Made by a program: the position numbers and the translations under genes. From Corynebacterium sp. CNJ-954 (GTDB lineage: Bacteria > Actinomycetota > Actinomycetes > Mycobacteriales > Mycobacteriaceae): a stretch of 64,000 nt of DNA. The notes below the pieces were generated by a model, which was given only the letters and a program-made list of their open reading frames with translations, made no database searches and was not told where the DNA came from. The stretch spans positions 248,001-312,000 of the forward strand of contig NZ_MKKI01000011.1 in NCBI RefSeq assembly GCF_001942345.1, read 5' to 3'. Of this stretch, positions 30,230 through 40,424 are shown one piece after another (the stretch's first letter is position 1; the number at the start of each line of letters is the position of its first letter).

Positions 30230-31684
30230 CTACTTCCCCGCCTGCGACTGGTGCAGGTTGTTGGTCGACAACAGGGACGAGGTCACCCCCACGATCATCA
30301 TGGCGGCGGGGATGAGCACGGAGAGGCCGAACGCTGTACCGGGGTCGTCGACGGTCAGGCGCCACTGCATCATCGCTCCAACCGCCGCCACACCGACGAC
30401 CGAACCCAGTTGTCGTGTCTGGTTGTAGACGCCGGACCCTGCCCCCATCTGGTTCATCTCGAGATCACGCATGGTGGACGCCGAGTTCGGCGCCCAGACC
30501 AGTGAGTTCCCGATTCCCAGACCGATCAACGGAATGATCGTCCAGTAGTGATGTTCACCGGAGGCCATCACCGCGGTCATCCCGACGATGGACAGGGCCA
30601 TCACCGTGAAACCCGACGCCCCCAGTCCGCGTGAGCTGTACCTGTCCGTCAGACGTCCCACGATCGGTGACAGGACCAGCGACGTGGCGGCCTGGGGCAC
30701 CAGCATTATTCCGGCCTGCAACGGGCTCAGCCCGTGGACCTGCTGGTAGTAGAGCGTGAACGGCAGGGGCACGCTGGCCACGGTGAACCCCATACTCACG
30801 ATGCCGATGTTGCCCAGCGAGAAGTTGCGGACGCGGAACAAGCTCAGCGGCATCAACGGGTCACGCCCACGGTGTTCGGCGACGACCTGCTGACGGACGA
30901 ACAAGGCGAACAACATGAAGGACACGCCGATCATCAGCCAGATCCACCATGCCCAGTCCATGCTCTCGCCCTCCTGCAGTCCGAAGACGAGAAGAAACAC
31001 AGCGAGGACGGACAACACGATGGAGAGTGGGTCTATACGCCGGGCGGCCGGCGGAAAACGCGGTACCCACACCATGACCGCGATGATCGACAACACCCCG
31101 ATAGGCACGTTGATGAAGAAGACCCACTCCCAGCCGACAGTGCCGGTGATCAGGCCGCCGAGCAGCGGACCGCACAGCGTGGACAGCCCGGCCGTGGCGC
31201 CCCATACGCCGAGCGCGGAGCCACGCTTGTCACGGGGGAAGATCCGGTTGATCACCGCCATGGTCTGCGGAGTCAACAAGGCAGCCCCGAGCCCCTGTAC
31301 TGCGCGGGCGGCAATCAGTTCCTCGACGCTGCCTGCCAGGCCGCACCACAGCGACGAGCAGGTGAAGACCGCCATGCCGGCGACATAGACATTCCGGGGG
31401 CCGAACCTGTCCCCGAGTCGACCGGTAACCAGAAGCGGTACCGCGAAAGTGAGGAGATACGCGGACGTGACCCAGATGACCTGGTTGTAGTCCGCGTGGA
31501 GCTGTCGCTGAAACTCGGGCGTCGCCACGGCCACGATGGTCTGATCCAGCAGGATCATGAAGAAGCCGGTGCAGAGGGCGAACAGGGCAGGCCACGCGTC
31601 TTTTGCCGGTAACGGCATCGTGGGATAGTGAGGCGCCGGTGCTGCCGGAGCGTTCGTTTCGGTCACGTCGGACCAGTCTGCCAC
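30230..31684 (-). CDS. MFS drug transporter, DHA2 (EmrB/QacA) family
   Basis: A 484-aa, 14-helix drug:proton antiporter family protein. Motif D-like LDQTIVAVATPEFQ in helix 1, motif A GRLGDRFGPRNVY, and antiporter motif C GATAGLSTLCGPLLGGLI are visible. Specificity is unknown. A GTG at 31684 is used; a second GTG at 31666 is possible. It sits 16 bp after the NUDIX gene and 18 bp before pfkA, so the three may form one transcript. Confidence 0.9.
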   Translation of the reverse strand: MADWSDVTETNAPAAPAPHYPTMPLPAKDAWPALFALCTGFFMILLDQTIVAVATPEFQRQLHADYNQVIWVTSAYLLTFAVPLLVTGRLGDRFGPRNVYVAGMAVFTCSSLWCGLAGSVEELIAARAVQGLGAALLTPQTMAVINRIFPRDKRGSALGVWGATAGLSTLCGPLLGGLITGTVGWEWVFFINVPIGVLSIIAVMVWVPRFPPAARRIDPLSIVLSVLAVFLLVFGLQEGESMDWAWWIWLMIGVSFMLFALFVRQQVVAEHRGRDPLMPLSLFRVRNFSLGNIGIVSMGFTVASVPLPFTLYYQQVHGLSPLQAGIMLVPQAATSLVLSPIVGRLTDRYSSRGLGASGFTVMALSIVGMTAVMASGEHHYWTIIPLIGLGIGNSLVWAPNSASTMRDLEMNQMGAGSGVYNQTRQLGSVVGVAAVGAMMQWRLTVDDPGTAFGLSVLIPAAMMIVGVTSSLLSTNNLHQSQAGK

Positions 31685-31700
31685 GAAGCCGACCGGAATG

Positions 31701-32384
31701 TCAGTCCCGTTCCTGCCCCTTCATCCGTTCACGGAGACCTGGCAGCGCGTCTCGAAACGGCGGGATCAGCGGCAACTCCGCGACCTCGTCCAGGGGGCAC
31801 CACGCCAGGTCCGCGCTCTCCGCTGACGGGAACAGCTCCAACGGGGAGTCACACGCCCCCAGTACCGTCGTATAGGTCCATTCCCCGACACTGTCGTCAG
31901 GGGTCTCCCAGCACAGCTGCCCGTTCATCGTGACTGTCAGTGGATACCCTGTCTCCGGGTGGGTGATCCTGTGCGCCCGCACAGCATCCAGGAGTGAACC
32001 TCCTCGTTCAGCCGCTGCCGTCACCGGTGCCGCCAACACCATGTCTTCCGGGGCCAGCGGAACCCTGACCAGTACATGGGAAAGCTCGGCGCGGGCGGTG
32101 ACGAGGTGGTCGGAGACCTGCACGTCGGCAGGATCCACCCCGGTCTCCTCCTGCGTCTCCCGCAGGGCGGCGTCGACCGCCGACTCCCCCGGCTCCACCG
32201 CTCCCCCGGGGATCCCCCAGGTGCCTCCGAAATTCGTCCAGTTTGCCCGATGCTGGACCAGCAGGAGCGTCGTGTCATTTTCCCGTGTGGTGAGGAAGAG
32301 GCCCGCCGCGCCGAGCGTGCCCCACCGTCGGGTGCCGTCGACGCCGACCGCCCACCCGTCACCGTGCAGTGCCTGTTGGGTCAT
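31701..32384 (-). CDS. NUDIX hydrolase
   Basis: A 227-aa protein with a complete Nudix box, GGAVEPGESAVDAALRETQE followed by ETGV (about residues 59-82). The N-terminal lead WGTLGAAGLFL and the late APEDM/CPLDEV segments resemble actinobacterial NUDIX pyrophosphatases. The substrate is unknown. I start at ATG 32384; a TACCCT box 7 nt upstream suggests a leaderless transcript. Confidence 0.85.
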   Translation of the reverse strand: MTQQALHGDGWAVGVDGTRRWGTLGAAGLFLTTRENDTTLLLVQHRANWTNFGGTWGIPGGAVEPGESAVDAALRETQEETGVDPADVQVSDHLVTARAELSHVLVRVPLAPEDMVLAAPVTAAAERGGSLLDAVRAHRITHPETGYPLTVTMNGQLCWETPDDSVGEWTYTTVLGACDSPLELFPSAESADLAWCPLDEVAELPLIPPFRDALPGLRERMKGQERD

Positions 32385-32418
32385 GAGGACAAGGGTACGC
32401 CTTTTCGCGTTCCTGCCC

Positions 32419-32463
32419 TTGTGGGACAGCCTCTGTCCGCATATCATGAAAGCCATTCATTAT
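32419..32463 (+). promoter_or_regulatory. Promoter with dyad for the ABC-pair operon
   Basis: TTGTGG (32419-32424), 17 bp, TATCAT (32442-32447). Overlapping the -10 and start site is ATGAA-AGCCA-TTCAT (32446-32460), a dyad that extends imperfectly on both sides. It is a candidate operator for the TetR regulator encoded at the end of this gene group. No clear DtxR iron box is present. Confidence 0.5.
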
Positions 32464-32489
32464 TACCTATGGCATACCTACGGAGTCCC

Positions 32490-34310
32490 ATGTCACCCGC
32501 AGATCCGACACCCGGTACGTCTCCGGAGGAAAAGGCGCAGAACGCCGGCACAGCGGCCCTGAGAGATCTGCTGTCTCCGGTGTCCGGCTCCCTGGCCACC
32601 GGTCGCGTGCTCGCCGCACTCTCCGCGATTTTGTCCGTCATCCCTTATGTGGCGCTGGTGAAGATCGGTGAGGTCCTCCTCCACGCCTCGGCGACCGGAA
32701 GCGGTGTCGACGGTCTCGCCGTCAGACACTGGCTTGTCATCCTCATCGGCACATTCAGCGCGCGCCTGCTCATCTACTTCGGCGCCCTCACCGTGACTCA
32801 CCTCGCCGACGTCCGCGTGGGCCACACCATCCGTGGCGATCTGGTGGCTCGTCTGGCGAGGGTGCCACTGTCCTGGTTCAGCGCAACGAACTCCGGTCGG
32901 GTCCGCAAAGCGCTGCAGGACGACATCACCACCGTCCACCAACTCATCGCCCATCAACCGGTCGAAGGGACGAATGCGGTCGTCATGCCACTGGCGCTGA
33001 TGGTCTACGCCTTCATCATCGACTGGCGCCTCGGACTGCTGTCGATCGCGACCATCCCGCTGTACCTTGTCTCGAACCTGGTGATGTTGCGTGGAATGGG
33101 TGAAAAGACCGCGGAAATGGACAGGAAGCTCAGCGACGTGTCCGCGCGGATGGTGGAGTTCGTCACGGGCATCACCGTCGTCAAGGCTTTCGGACAGGTG
33201 GGGCGCGCCCACAGCCGGTATCAGAAAGCCGCCGACGATTTCTACAGTTTCTACTTTGCCTGGTGCCGGCCCATGATCCGAATGGCTGCACTGGGTCAGT
33301 CGACGCTCGCCGTACCCCTGATCCTCCTGGTCAACCTCGGCGGCGGCGCATGGCTGGTCCGTCACGACTATGTGTCGGTCGCGGATGTGACGGCTACGTC
33401 GCTCATCGCTCTGCTGGTCCCGTTCGCCATCGAAGTGGGGATGAACTCGCTGTGGTCGCACCAACTCGCAGGTCAGGCCGCGCTCCGACTGTCGACACTT
33501 CTGGGCACCCCGGTGCTCCAGGACGGCAGAGCAGAGCAGGAAACACGCGGCCACACCCCCGGCACCGGAAAACACGACGTCGTCTTCGAGAATGTGACGT
33601 TCGCCTACGACGGATCCGACACCCCGGCGGTCGACGACGCCACGTTCAATCTGCGCGAGGACACCGTCACCGCACTGGTCGGACCATCAGGATCAGGGAA
33701 GTCCACCATCGCCACTCTGCTGGCACGTTTCGCGGACCCGGACTCCGGTTCCGTGACCATCGGCGGCATTCCGGTCGCCGACATACCCGAGCTGTATTCA
33801 CACGTAGGTTTCGTCCTTCAGGACCCGCAGTTGCTCGGTATCAGCATCCGCGACAACATCGCGCTCGGCCGTCCCGATGCCAGCGAATCACAGATCCGTG
33901 ACGCCGCCCAGGCCGCCCACGTTCTCACGGAGATCGAGGCGCTCCCCGATGGTCTCGACACCGTCCTCGGCACAGACTCAGGTTTGTCCGGCGGGCAGGC
34001 CCAGCGCATCGCCATCGCGCGAGCACTACTTGTCGACGCTCCTGTCCTGGTCCTCGACGAAGCCACGGCCCTGACCGACCCAGAGGCGCAGCATGAGATC
34101 CAACAGGCACTGTCGACCCTCGTCCAAGGGCGCACCGTCCTGCTGATCGCGCATCGTCCCGAGGTGATCACCGGAGTCGACCAGATCGTTCTCATCGACG
34201 ACGGTCGTGTCATCGCGACCGGAGACCACGACAGCATGCTGTCCCACCCCGGCTACGCCCGCCTGTGGAACACCGCCCAGACCGACCACTCCGAAGGATC
34301 AACGCAGTGA
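32490..34310 (+). CDS. ABC transporter, fused membrane/ATPase (IrtA/YbtQ-like half)
   Basis: A 606-aa half-transporter with six helices in the exporter fold (about residues 30-320). The C-terminal ATPase has GPSGSGKST, VLQDPQLLG, LSGGQAQRIAIARALL and VLVLDEATALTDPE. The DEATA..DPE form is common in IrtA/YbtQ-type siderophore transporters and differs from the SALD form of typical drug exporters. A start at ATG 32490 has GGAG upstream. It overlaps the next gene by 4 nt (GTGA). Siderophore or iron-complex transport is a hypothesis. Confidence 0.88.
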   Translation: MSPADPTPGTSPEEKAQNAGTAALRDLLSPVSGSLATGRVLAALSAILSVIPYVALVKIGEVLLHASATGSGVDGLAVRHWLVILIGTFSARLLIYFGALTVTHLADVRVGHTIRGDLVARLARVPLSWFSATNSGRVRKALQDDITTVHQLIAHQPVEGTNAVVMPLALMVYAFIIDWRLGLLSIATIPLYLVSNLVMLRGMGEKTAEMDRKLSDVSARMVEFVTGITVVKAFGQVGRAHSRYQKAADDFYSFYFAWCRPMIRMAALGQSTLAVPLILLVNLGGGAWLVRHDYVSVADVTATSLIALLVPFAIEVGMNSLWSHQLAGQAALRLSTLLGTPVLQDGRAEQETRGHTPGTGKHDVVFENVTFAYDGSDTPAVDDATFNLREDTVTALVGPSGSGKSTIATLLARFADPDSGSVTIGGIPVADIPELYSHVGFVLQDPQLLGISIRDNIALGRPDASESQIRDAAQAAHVLTEIEALPDGLDTVLGTDSGLSGGQAQRIAIARALLVDAPVLVLDEATALTDPEAQHEIQQALSTLVQGRTVLLIAHRPEVITGVDQIVLIDDGRVIATGDHDSMLSHPGYARLWNTAQTDHSEGSTQ

Positions 34311-36061
34311 ACCTCCCTCTGACGGATATCATCGCCCGCTGCCGCAGGATGCTCGCACACCCTGAGGCGATGCAGTCCGTGATCATCATCGCCGTCATCG
34401 CCGGTCTCCTCGAAGGTGCCGCCCTCGGCGCGCTCCTGCCCGCAGTGACTGCCCTAGCCACCGGTGGGGCAGTATGGGGTCTCGGATTCTCCGGCTGGTT
34501 GTGGGCCCTCGGCGGACTCACACTGATCACCTTCGCCGCCAACTACCTTTCCAACCGGTGGGGCTACTCCGTTGCCCTGGACTTCCTGAAGAACATCCAC
34601 CGCCTCGTCGGTGACCGCGTGACCCGGCAACCCCTGGGGTGGTTCGCAGCATCCCGGGCCGGCAGGCTCTCCCGCATCGTCTCCACGGAGCTGATGACCA
34701 CAGGTGAGATCCTCGCTCACATGATCGTTCCCCTGATCAGCAGGACGGCGTCCGCCGGTGTGATCATTGTGGTCTCGTGGTGTTGGGATCCGTTGCTGGG
34801 ACTGGTGCTGACCGTGGCCGTCCCTGTTTTCATTCTGTTGACAACGGCGTCGACGGCCCTGATGCGCCGGGCAACCCGCCGTACGACACCGGCACAGGAG
34901 GAACTCGCTGAGCGCATCGTGGAGTTCGCCCGGTGCCAGGGGGCGCTGCGTTCCTGTGGCCGTAGCGGGGACTTCACACCCCTGCGTCGCGCGATGGAGG
35001 ACGCTCGATCGACAAAACTGAGGGCTCTCGGCACCGAGACCGCCGGGCTCCTGCTCAGTGGTGCCGCTACGCAGGGGGTGATCGTCATGCTGATCACCGT
35101 CACCGGCTCCCTCGCCGTATCCGGAGTACTGGAACCGGTCCCCGCGCTGGCTTTCATCGGGTTGGCGATGCGTTTCACCAGTACACTATCCACAATCACC
35201 GAGAGCGCCATGGGCATAGAGGGACGGCGTGCCGTCCTCGACGGACTCGACGAGGTCCTCACCGCAGAACCGTTACCTGAGCCGTCCACCCCCGCAGAAC
35301 TGACCGACCCGGGGTCCGTGGCGCTGGACCATGTCACATTCGGCTACTCGGCGAAGACGCCTGCACTCCGTGACGTCACTCTCGATGTCCCTGTGGGGAC
35401 GATGGTCGCGCTGGTGGGACCGTCCGGGTCCGGTAAGACGACGATAGCCCGGTTGATCAGCAGATTCTACGATACGGACACCGGAACAGTCCGCGTCGGC
35501 GGTGTTCCGGTGGCCTCCCAGACGACGAAGCAGTTGATGGCACAGCTGTCGATGGTCTTCCAGGACGTCTACCTCTTCGATGACACCCTGCTGGAGAACA
35601 TCCGTGTGGGACGTGAAGATGCCACTGACGAGGAGGTCCTCGAAGCGGCGACCTTGGCCGGCGCCCACCACATTGCCGCGCGACTGGCGGACGGGTGGAA
35701 CAGCCGCGTCGGTGAAGGTGGCAGGGCCCTGTCGGGAGGCGAACGCCAGCGTGTATCCATAGCCCGGGCCGTGCTGAAGAAAGCGCCGATCGTCCTCCTG
35801 GACGAGGCGACCAGTGCCCTGGACGTCGAAAACGAGGCCAACGTCGTCGCTGCGGTGGATAGGCTGCGCGCACAGTCCACGGTGGTCACGATCGCGCACC
35901 GCCTGGACACCATCGCCCGAGCTGACGTCATCGTGCAGTTGGATAGCGAGGGGCGCATCGAGGCACAGGGGTCTCACGAGGAACTGATGCAACTGGACGG
36001 CACCTACGCCCGGTACTGGAGACATCTCCACGATGCCCAGGGGTGGCGGCTGGTGGAGTAG
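34307..36061 (+). CDS. ABC transporter, fused membrane/ATPase (partner half)
   Basis: A 584-aa partner of the preceding half-transporter. The exporter-fold membrane domain comes first. The ATPase carries GPSGSGKTT, VFQDVYLFDDT, LSGGERQRVSIARAVL, IVLLDEATSALD and TIAHRLDTI, a complete catalytic set. The GTG start overlaps the upstream stop. The two halves probably form a heterodimer. Import or export cannot be decided from the sequence. Confidence 0.88.
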   Translation: MNLPLTDIIARCRRMLAHPEAMQSVIIIAVIAGLLEGAALGALLPAVTALATGGAVWGLGFSGWLWALGGLTLITFAANYLSNRWGYSVALDFLKNIHRLVGDRVTRQPLGWFAASRAGRLSRIVSTELMTTGEILAHMIVPLISRTASAGVIIVVSWCWDPLLGLVLTVAVPVFILLTTASTALMRRATRRTTPAQEELAERIVEFARCQGALRSCGRSGDFTPLRRAMEDARSTKLRALGTETAGLLLSGAATQGVIVMLITVTGSLAVSGVLEPVPALAFIGLAMRFTSTLSTITESAMGIEGRRAVLDGLDEVLTAEPLPEPSTPAELTDPGSVALDHVTFGYSAKTPALRDVTLDVPVGTMVALVGPSGSGKTTIARLISRFYDTDTGTVRVGGVPVASQTTKQLMAQLSMVFQDVYLFDDTLLENIRVGREDATDEEVLEAATLAGAHHIAARLADGWNSRVGEGGRALSGGERQRVSIARAVLKKAPIVLLDEATSALDVENEANVVAAVDRLRAQSTVVTIAHRLDTIARADVIVQLDSEGRIEAQGSHEELMQLDGTYARYWRHLHDAQGWRLVE

Positions 36062-36090
36062 ACGGGAGGGCGCCCACTACGCTGGGGAGC

Positions 36091-36750
36091 ATGACCGGCT
36101 CACCTCGCGCACCTCTGTCCACCGGGAACCCCGGGAGGAAAACCGGGCCGAAGCCGTCCTTCACCCGAACGGACGTACTCGATACAGCTCTCGAGCTCGG
36201 GATCGCTGACTTCACTCTGTCCGCCATCGCCCGGCGCCTGGGTGTTGTCACCCCGGCGTTGTACCGGGTCTTCCCGTCACGCGACGCCGTCCTTGACGCC
36301 TGCCTGGCGCGAGTTGCCGCGACGATCCGGACTCCAGAGCCGGACACTGCATGGCAGGACGCGTTGCGCCTCTGGGCGTCCGAGTGCTGGCGCATGTGTG
36401 AGGAGGTCCCCGGACTGGCCAGGACGTTGTACGCCTATCCGACCGCATTCGCCCACATCGAGGACCCCTTGCGCGGATATGTCCGTGTGGTGGAGGAGCA
36501 CGGCAGATCCCGTATGCAGGCCGCGTTCGCCCTGGACTTCATCGGGGACACGGTGATGGCCTGCCGCCTCGGCATCGAAAGCATGCGGGCGACTGACGCC
36601 GCCGGCACGTCGGGCCTCGAACGGGTGCAGGACAGGATCAGCGCGGACCATCTCTTCCAGCCGGACGATTCCTGGTCGGAAAGGGGCTTTGTCGACGTGA
36701 AGGTCGACTTCATCATCGAGGGACTGGAGCGCCACTGGCCGGAGGTCTGA
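36091..36750 (+). CDS. TetR-family regulator
   Basis: A 219-aa protein. The N-terminal HTH is RTDVLDTALELGIADFTLSA...RRLGVVTPALYRVFPSRDAVL; the C-terminal domain is unassigned. The start ATG has GGGGAG upstream. It lies 30 bp after the ABC pair in the same direction and probably controls it through the dyad at 32446-32460. It is convergent with gatA. Confidence 0.85.
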   Translation: MTGSPRAPLSTGNPGRKTGPKPSFTRTDVLDTALELGIADFTLSAIARRLGVVTPALYRVFPSRDAVLDACLARVAATIRTPEPDTAWQDALRLWASECWRMCEEVPGLARTLYAYPTAFAHIEDPLRGYVRVVEEHGRSRMQAAFALDFIGDTVMACRLGIESMRATDAAGTSGLERVQDRISADHLFQPDDSWSERGFVDVKVDFIIEGLERHWPEV

Positions 36751-36779
36751 CCCCCGGCCACCGGCCCGGCTCAACAGCG

Positions 36780-38288
36780 CTACCGTCGGCCCGCCTCGAA
36801 GGCCGCACCGACACGGTACAGGCGGTCATCACCGTGTGCCGGCCCCATGATCTGCAGGCCGACCGGAAGCCCGGTGTCTGCGGACAGAGGTCCGGGGACG
36901 GACATGCCGCATACACCGGCAAGGTTGAGCGGCAGGGTGCACAGGTCGAAGAGGTACATCGCCAACGGATCGTCGGCCTTCTCCCCCAGCTCGAAAGCCG
37001 TGGTCGGGGTCACCGGGGACACCAGGACGTCGACCTCGGCGAATGCCTTGGCGAAATCCTGGGCGATGAGGTTACGGACGCGCTGCGCCTGCAGGTAGTA
37101 GGCGTCGTAGTAACCGACCGAGAGTGCGTAGGTGCCCAGGATGATGCGACGCTTGACCTCCGGCCCGAAGCCAGCGGCACGGGTAGCGGACATGACCTGG
37201 TCTGCAGAGTGGTGTCCGTCGTCGAGCTGACGCTGCCCGTACCGCATCCCGTCGAAGCGGGCGAGGTTGGAGCTGACCTCGCACGGCAGAATGAGGTAGT
37301 AGGCGTTGAGCGCGTACTCGAAGCTGGGGCAGTCAACCTCGACGATCGTCGCGCCCTGCGCCTTGAGCTGCTCCAGTGAGGAGCGGTAGCTCTCCGCCAC
37401 ACCGGCCTGCAGGCCCTGGACCGTCTCCAACTGCTTGACCACGCCGACGGTCACACCGGTCAGGTCGCCGTCGGCACCCTGCCGTGCCGCGTCGACGACG
37501 GGGGCGACCGGGCGCTCGGAGGACGTGGAGTCCTGCGCGTCATGGCCTGCGATGACCTCATGCAGCAGTGCGGTGTCCAACACGGTCCGTCCCGTGGGTC
37601 CCCCCTGGTCAAGGGATGACGCGCAGGCGACGAGGCCGTACCGCGAGACGGTGCCGTAGGTCGGTTTGACCCCCACGGTGTTGGTCAGCGCCGCGGGCTG
37701 GCGGATGGATCCGCCGGTGTCCGTGCCAATCGCCAACGGAGCCATGCCGGCGGCAAGAGCTGCAGAGGAGCCACCGCCGGAGCCACCGGCGGTTCGGCTG
37801 AGGTCCCAGGGGTTGTGCGTCGGTCCGTAGGCCGAGTTCTCGGTGGACGATCCCATCGCGAACTCGTCCATGTTCGTCTTACCCAGGATGGGGATCCCGG
37901 CCTCGCGGATGCGCCGGGTGACCGTGGCGTCGTAGGGGCTCATGTAGCCCTCGAGCATCTTCGAGGCACAGGTCGTCGGTGCATCGGTGGTGACGAAGAC
38001 ATCCTTCAACGCCAGTGGAACACCGGCCAATGCGGAGGCAACGTGCCCGGAGGCGATGTCCTTGTCGGCCTTCTCAGCTGCCGCGAGAGCCTCTTTCTCC
38101 CCCACGTGGAGGAATGCGTGGACGGCCTCGTCGACGGCGGCGATCCGGTCCAGATGCGCGCGGGTCGCGTCGACGGAGCTGACGTCTCCGGCGTGGATCT
38201 TCTCCGCGAGTTCTGCGGCGGTCCAGGTCGTCAGGTCCGAGTCGTCCCGACTGCCGACGGTGTAGGTGGTGCTGTTCACTTCGCTCAT
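36780..38288 (-). CDS. gatA: Asp/Glu-tRNA(Asn/Gln) amidotransferase subunit A
   Basis: GatA (502 aa) is the amidase that releases ammonia from glutamine for Gln-tRNA formation. The amidase signature catalytic set is visible: Lys in [12 protein letters not shown], Ser in [14 protein letters not shown] and Ser in [12 protein letters not shown]. The C-terminal [11 protein letters not shown] is typical. The ATG at 38288 lies 19 bp after gatC. Its partner gatB is at 26.2-27.7 kb. Confidence 0.97.
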   Translation of the reverse strand: MSEVNSTTYTVGSRDDSDLTTWTAAELAEKIHAGDVSSVDATRAHLDRIAAVDEAVHAFLHVGEKEALAAAEKADKDIASGHVASALAGVPLALKDVFVTTDAPTTCASKMLEGYMSPYDATVTRRIREAGIPILGKTNMDEFAMGSSTENSAYGPTHNPWDLSRTAGGSGGGSSAALAAGMAPLAIGTDTGGSIRQPAALTNTVGVKPTYGTVSRYGLVACASSLDQGGPTGRTVLDTALLHEVIAGHDAQDSTSSERPVAPVVDAARQGADGDLTGVTVGVVKQLETVQGLQAGVAESYRSSLEQLKAQGATIVEVDCPSFEYALNAYYLILPCEVSSNLARFDGMRYGQRQLDDGHHSADQVMSATRAAGFGPEVKRRIILGTYALSVGYYDAYYLQAQRVRNLIAQDFAKAFAEVDVLVSPVTPTTAFELGEKADDPLAMYLFDLCTLPLNLAGVCGMSVPGPLSADTGLPVGLQIMGPAHGDDRLYRVGAAFEAGRR

Positions 38289-38307
38289 TTCGCTGTCGTC
38301 TCGCCCT

Positions 38308-38613
38308 CTACTCGCCCAGGATCCGGGGAACCTGGAAACGCTGCTGTGCCTGCTTCGGAGCCTGGTCGAGGGCCTGTTCAGCAGTGAGTGACTCCTGGGG
38401 GACGTCCTCACGCATCACCGACACTGCGCCGTCGACGTTCTGGGTGGGGTGGCTCAGGGGCTCGACACCGGCGGTGTCGACCTCACGCACGGCGGCAACG
38501 GTTTCCACGATGCCGTCGATCTGGGCTGCGTAGTGGGTGAGCTCGTCCTCGGTCAGGTCGAGGCGGGAGAGCCTGGCGAGGTGCGCGACCTCGTCACGGG
38601 AGATCTCGGACAC
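38308..38613 (-). CDS. gatC: Asp/Glu-tRNA(Asn/Gln) amidotransferase subunit C
   Basis: A 101-aa GatC that clamps GatA and GatB together. The family pattern is [20 protein letters not shown] at the N-terminus and [16 protein letters not shown] towards the C-terminus. A GTG start is preceded by AAAGGGG. It is transcribed with gatA and divergent from the ACT-domain gene; the 129-bp gap holds TACAAT (38700-38705) towards the ACT gene and TAGAGT (38655-38660) towards gatC. Confidence 0.95.
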   Translation of the reverse strand: MSEISRDEVAHLARLSRLDLTEDELTHYAAQIDGIVETVAAVREVDTAGVEPLSHPTQNVDGAVSVMREDVPQESLTAEQALDQAPKQAQQRFQVPRILGE

Positions 38614-38742
38614 AGGTGGGTCCCCTTTTCGTCTTCGCTGGGTTTACCCCGACCACTCTAGTAGGACGCTGCGTCGCGCGTACGCTCACCCCGGTTCGCT
38701 ACAATCGGGGCGTCCACCGTCCTATTTTCGCTGAGGTACACC

Positions 38743-39402
38743 TTGTCCTATCTGATGCGCGTCCGTCTTCCCGATGTTCCCGGCACCCTCGGGCTCATTG
38801 CCGCCACGATGGGAACGATCGACGCGGATATCCGCAGCGTGGATGTGGTCGAGCATGACCCTGACGGCACTGTCGTCGACGATGTCGTCGTCGATCTTCC
38901 TGCGGGCCGCCTTGCGGACGCACTGATCAGCGCCGCGCAGGAAGTTGACGGGGTCTACGTCGACTCCATCCGCCCGTTCTCCGGAACCGTCGACCGCCGG
39001 GGCCAGATCAGCCTGCTCGCCGAACTGGCGCGGCATCGTCGCCGTACCGTTGACAGCCTCCAGAAACTGATCGACGCACTGCCGAAGTCGATGTCGGTCC
39101 AGTGGGCGGTCATCCTCGAATCCGGGGAGAAGACCAGGCGCGTCGCCGCCTCATCCTCCGCGCCTGAGGACGACGGGCGGGTGCTGTCCGAAACTCCCGT
39201 CGCCGAGCCCCGTGCTCTGACCGACCGTGACACCTGGGTGCCGTCGAGTTGGACGGTGATGGATTCTGCCTTGGCCGCCACTCCCCTGTCCGGTACGGAC
39301 TACATCCTCATTCTCGGGCGGCCAGGCGGCCCGGATTTCCTACTCTCGGAGATCGAGCATCTCGGTGAGGTCGGCGAGATCCTCGGCGCGCTACTGAGCT
39401 GA
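38743..39402 (+). CDS. ACT-domain protein (TTG start)
   Basis: A 219-aa protein with an N-terminal ACT domain (MRVRLPDVPGTLGLIAATMG, about residues 5-75). An uncharacterised C-terminal half ends SEIEHLGEVGEILGALL. Homologues sit next to gatCA in other corynebacteria, as I recall. It probably binds an amino acid, but has no fused catalytic domain. I use TTG 38743 because GAGG lies 8-9 nt upstream; ATG 38755 is the alternative. Confidence 0.8.
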   Translation: MSYLMRVRLPDVPGTLGLIAATMGTIDADIRSVDVVEHDPDGTVVDDVVVDLPAGRLADALISAAQEVDGVYVDSIRPFSGTVDRRGQISLLAELARHRRRTVDSLQKLIDALPKSMSVQWAVILESGEKTRRVAASSSAPEDDGRVLSETPVAEPRALTDRDTWVPSSWTVMDSALAATPLSGTDYILILGRPGGPDFLLSEIEHLGEVGEILGALLS

Positions 39403-39425
39403 CACTTTCCGGCACCTTCCGGGAA

Positions 39426-40424
39426 TCACTGCCCGGGTGGGCGGTAGCCGGTCACCTCCTCGCCGGGGTGGAGCTGGTTCCAGACGTCCTGGATGCCCTC
39501 TCTTCCGAGAGTGAGATCGTCACACAGATGCAGCTGCCAGTGATAGCCCTGTGCAGTCCACCGGTGAGCGTCCACATGCTCCTCACAGCGGAAGTCGGTG
39601 TCAGGGAGGTGCCTGGACAACGCCATGTTGGGTCCTCTGGCCTCAAATTCTCCGGTGACGTCATTGCGGCGTGGCACAGCTGTCGGGGTGAGATCGAGAG
39701 TGACCGGTAGTGACTCCAGCTCTGATTCACTCTCGACAACGTTGTCCACGAACCACTGTCGGTTGCCTCTGGTCTTCTCCAGCTTCTTCCGTTCCCGCGC
39801 GGTCACGACGGGGCCAGTCCACGTGAAGAGGTCGTCGTCCAACGGCTGGCCGATCTCCGGAGCCACCAACTTCTCCCGGTACGTGGAACCGTCGAGCTGC
39901 AGGGCGAGCACGTGCAACGACGCCTGGTCAATCCAGACCCGGATTCCGGATATCACGAAACTCCACGAACTTCTCCCCTCGACGGAGTCTTCTTCAACCG
40001 GGCCATCGGGCTGAATATTATCGTCGGTCCAATGTGCAGCTGGAGGAGGGAGGACAAGCCACTGGGCCTCCCCGGAGTAGACCAAAGCTCCGCCGTAACT
40101 GGCGGTTGCGCCAGCGACAACCAGCGGACGGGCATGATCCTCCCGGAAAAACCACGCCTGACTACCGTCGGATATGTAGTAGGGTCGTCCATTCCTCTCG
40201 ACCCGGATCTTCCGGCCGTGCCGCCACAGCTCCAGGGACGCAGGCTGGGCACCCCCTGCCTCATCTGTGCCCATGCAGCGCGGCCCCGGACCCCACCGGT
40301 AGTACGGGCCCATGAACGGGATGCTGGCAGCTTCGCCGTCATCCCACTGCACCCGTGCATGCAGAGTGCTGTCCGGTGTACCGACCAGCCGGGCTCGCAG
40401 GTCCTCCCAGTCCACGGTGCTCAC
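39426..40424 (-). CDS. LolA-like-fold hypothetical protein, second of a tandem pair
   Basis: A 332-aa protein without signal peptide. The stretches LELWRHGRKIRVERNGRPYY, WSFVISGIRVWIDQASLHVLAL and DDDLFTWTGPVVTARERKKL parallel those in the upstream neighbour, so the two are paralogues. The beta-rich W..G.K.RVE pattern and VWIDQ segment recall LolA-like lipoprotein-carrier folds in actinobacteria; this is a weak structural guess. The GTG start overlaps the neighbour's stop by 4 nt if that gene's frameshift is corrected. Confidence 0.7.
   Translation of the reverse strand: MSTVDWEDLRARLVGTPDSTLHARVQWDDGEAASIPFMGPYYRWGPGPRCMGTDEAGGAQPASLELWRHGRKIRVERNGRPYYISDGSQAWFFREDHARPLVVAGATASYGGALVYSGEAQWLVLPPPAAHWTDDNIQPDGPVEEDSVEGRSSWSFVISGIRVWIDQASLHVLALQLDGSTYREKLVAPEIGQPLDDDLFTWTGPVVTARERKKLEKTRGNRQWFVDNVVESESELESLPVTLDLTPTAVPRRNDVTGEFEARGPNMALSRHLPDTDFRCEEHVDAHRWTAQGYHWQLHLCDDLTLGREGIQDVWNQLHPGEEVTGYRPPGQ

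Noticed and set aside
32446..32460. DtxR or Zur box before the ABC pair
   Set aside because: The dyad ATGAA-N5-TTCAT lacks the consensus of either; a TetR operator is the simpler reading.
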